From assembly GCA_950106755.1 (NCBI GenBank), contig OX467089.1, forward strand, positions 27,323,345-27,387,344: a stretch of 64,000 nt of DNA, written 5' to 3'. Of the stretch, positions 62,684-64,000 are shown piece after piece; the stretch's first letter is position 1, and the number at the start of each line of letters is the position of its first letter. Under the pieces are notes generated by a model. That model was not told where the DNA came from, searched no databases, and was given only the letters and a program-made list of their open reading frames with translations. The translations under genes and the position numbers were made by a program. Origin of the DNA: Climacium dendroides (lineage: Eukaryota; Streptophyta; Bryopsida; Hypnales; Climaciaceae).

Positions 62684-64000
62684 GACTATCAATTATCGAC
62701 CACGGAGTGAGAGAAATGTCGCTCCAAAAAAATGTTTGATTATGGGTGAACTAACCTTAGTACAAAACGAAATAGATTTCAAAATTTGGATGACTCCCTT
62801 CTGCTCGTTGTGGCCACTAAACAAATAAAAGTAAAATGGTTTCTACTTTCTGAAGTAAAAAAATGCAATGCAAAGTAATTAATGCGTCACACTAATTCAA
62901 TGGCCTTTCTGACTACGCAAACTGTTACAAATTCTTGATATTGTTGAGTCGACCAACGAGTATGACAGACGGAGGATTAACCAAATTGAAGTTTAATCAT
63001 CTTTTCTTTAATGTGTTTCGAAGTTGACCTAGTTCAAGCAGTGACTTGAATTCGAGCCCAAGGCTTCGAAACCAAATAACGTTATGGGGAATTTCATTAC
63101 TATGGAGATTATTCCGTGAAAATGGCACAAAGGGAGACTCCAAAATAGAAAAAATTCATAGAAAGATGGCACGAGGTGAACATTGGAGTCATGTTGCAAT
63201 TTGGACTTGTTGGAGACAGAATTGACACATCTATTAGGTTGGCATGCCAAGAAGCAATGTCATATGTGCTCTTGACTCATTTAAATGGCATGTTGAATAT
63301 CGCCATTTTTATTAATGAAATTCCCCATTATTGCAAATTTGCAACACTTATTGAGCTCAAAACTCTCAACTTGAAATCATCCTAGCTTTGAGTTAGTGAG
63401 GGAGAAGGCAAGCACTTTCAGTAGGATTCACATTCAACATTGTCATCGAGTGCTACCTAGCATATGCAAATTCCAGGTTAAGATCCTCAAGTGTTCGAAG
63501 CCTGAATACTGTTGAAATGCTCTTATACAGTTAAACCGATAGTTCAGATGGCATGGTGTCTTGTTTCAACAATAGCGTGTTAAGAAGAGAAATGATTCCT
63601 CACTTTTCTGAAAATTAAAGGACGCAATACATCTTTGCATCGTTTCTAACAGGAGAAATTATATACGTAAGTTTCACATAGAAGGACTAAAAAGAAACCA
63701 AAAAAAGAATCAGCTTAAGAGGCTAGAAAGAAGACATGTAGATATATCATTCAGATACACTGCTAATGTGAATCACGTACAGGGAGTCTCGGTACATGTA
63801 CCGCTCGTAAACTGGTCTCAACTGTTGATTCCACATTGTTCGTATACCAAGCTTTACAAATTATTTCGTACATACACTAACTCAGATTTACAACCTATGG
63901 TTACTCTAGCTAAAAGGGCCTAATTGTTGCACTTCCTAGTTAAGTACTTCCATCTCGAATGAGTCCTGTGGCCCCTGGCAATGAATGAATCCAATCTGTA

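Larger units (their letters stand above)
59661..64000. other. Intergenic DNA without a recognised gene
   Basis: Short ORFs on both strands overlap and resemble nothing known. The longest (61820-62173) lies next to two other frames open over the same interval (61950-62222 and 61963-62247), a sign of unusual composition and not clear coding. The region holds a G-rich minisatellite (61450-61620) and a small hairpin (62594-62683). Confidence 0.5.

Noticed and set aside
1..64000. CRISPR arrays, bacterial operons or phage features
   Set aside because: Tandem arrays here lack equal spacers, all supported genes have spliceosomal introns, and no prokaryotic gene arrangement is present.

Overview
This looks like a nuclear window from a land plant, and a bryophyte such as a moss is my best guess. 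The support is GT-AG introns of roughly 70-400 bp splitting small exons, a plant-specific phragmoplast kinesin, a plant-type CHIP ubiquitin ligase, a DnaJ-type zinc-finger protein with a plastid-like N-terminus, a DUF659/hAT transposon relic, and very AT-rich intergenic DNA full of short non-autonomous elements. The genus is not determined by the sequence.

Layout. 1-5.3 kb: AT-rich, repeat-only. 5.3-10.1 kb: a more GC-rich hAT-type transposon whose transposase keeps its exon structure but carries 11 in-frame stops. 10.4-11.0 kb: a nested foldback element. 11.8-12.9 kb: tandem repeats and a small unrecognised ORF ending in an exact 87-bp duplication. 13-21 kb: intergenic, with two adjoining TTAA-flanked elements at 15.95-17.59 kb. 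20.99-23.13 kb: a seven-exon, membrane-anchored SMP-30/gluconolactonase-like gene, followed 46 bp later by a TTAA-flanked element. 23.8-32 kb: AT-rich repeats. 32.5-39.8 kb: a complete 19-exon KIN-12 (PAKRP1-type) kinesin of 1357 codons. 44.47-43.97 kb (minus): a DnaJ-type zinc-finger protein. 45.75-48.74 kb (plus): an eight-exon CHIP-type E3 ligase divergent from it. 49-57 kb: AT-rich DNA with several MITEs and a large inverted repeat. 57-64 kb: GC-richer islands with a 99-aa acidic ORF, a G-rich minisatellite and no other recognised gene.

The coding models for the lactonase-like, kinesin and CHIP genes were joined by hand at GT/AG sites. Each gives one uninterrupted frame divisible by three, which is internal support. 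The genes are unrelated housekeeping or developmental loci and not an operon: cytokinesis (KIN-12), protein quality control (CHIP), plastid protein maturation (zinc-finger protein) and small-molecule hydrolysis (lactonase-like).

The most unusual signal is a family of 0.6-0.9 kb elements bounded by TTAA on both sides and beginning CCC(T/A/C). This is the hallmark of piggyBac-type transposition, which I believe is rarely described in land plants. Second is the lactonase-like protein, in which two of the three expected metal ligands look substituted. Third is the hAT transposase, inactivated by stops but not frameshifts, mostly at sites that fit cytosine-methylation decay.
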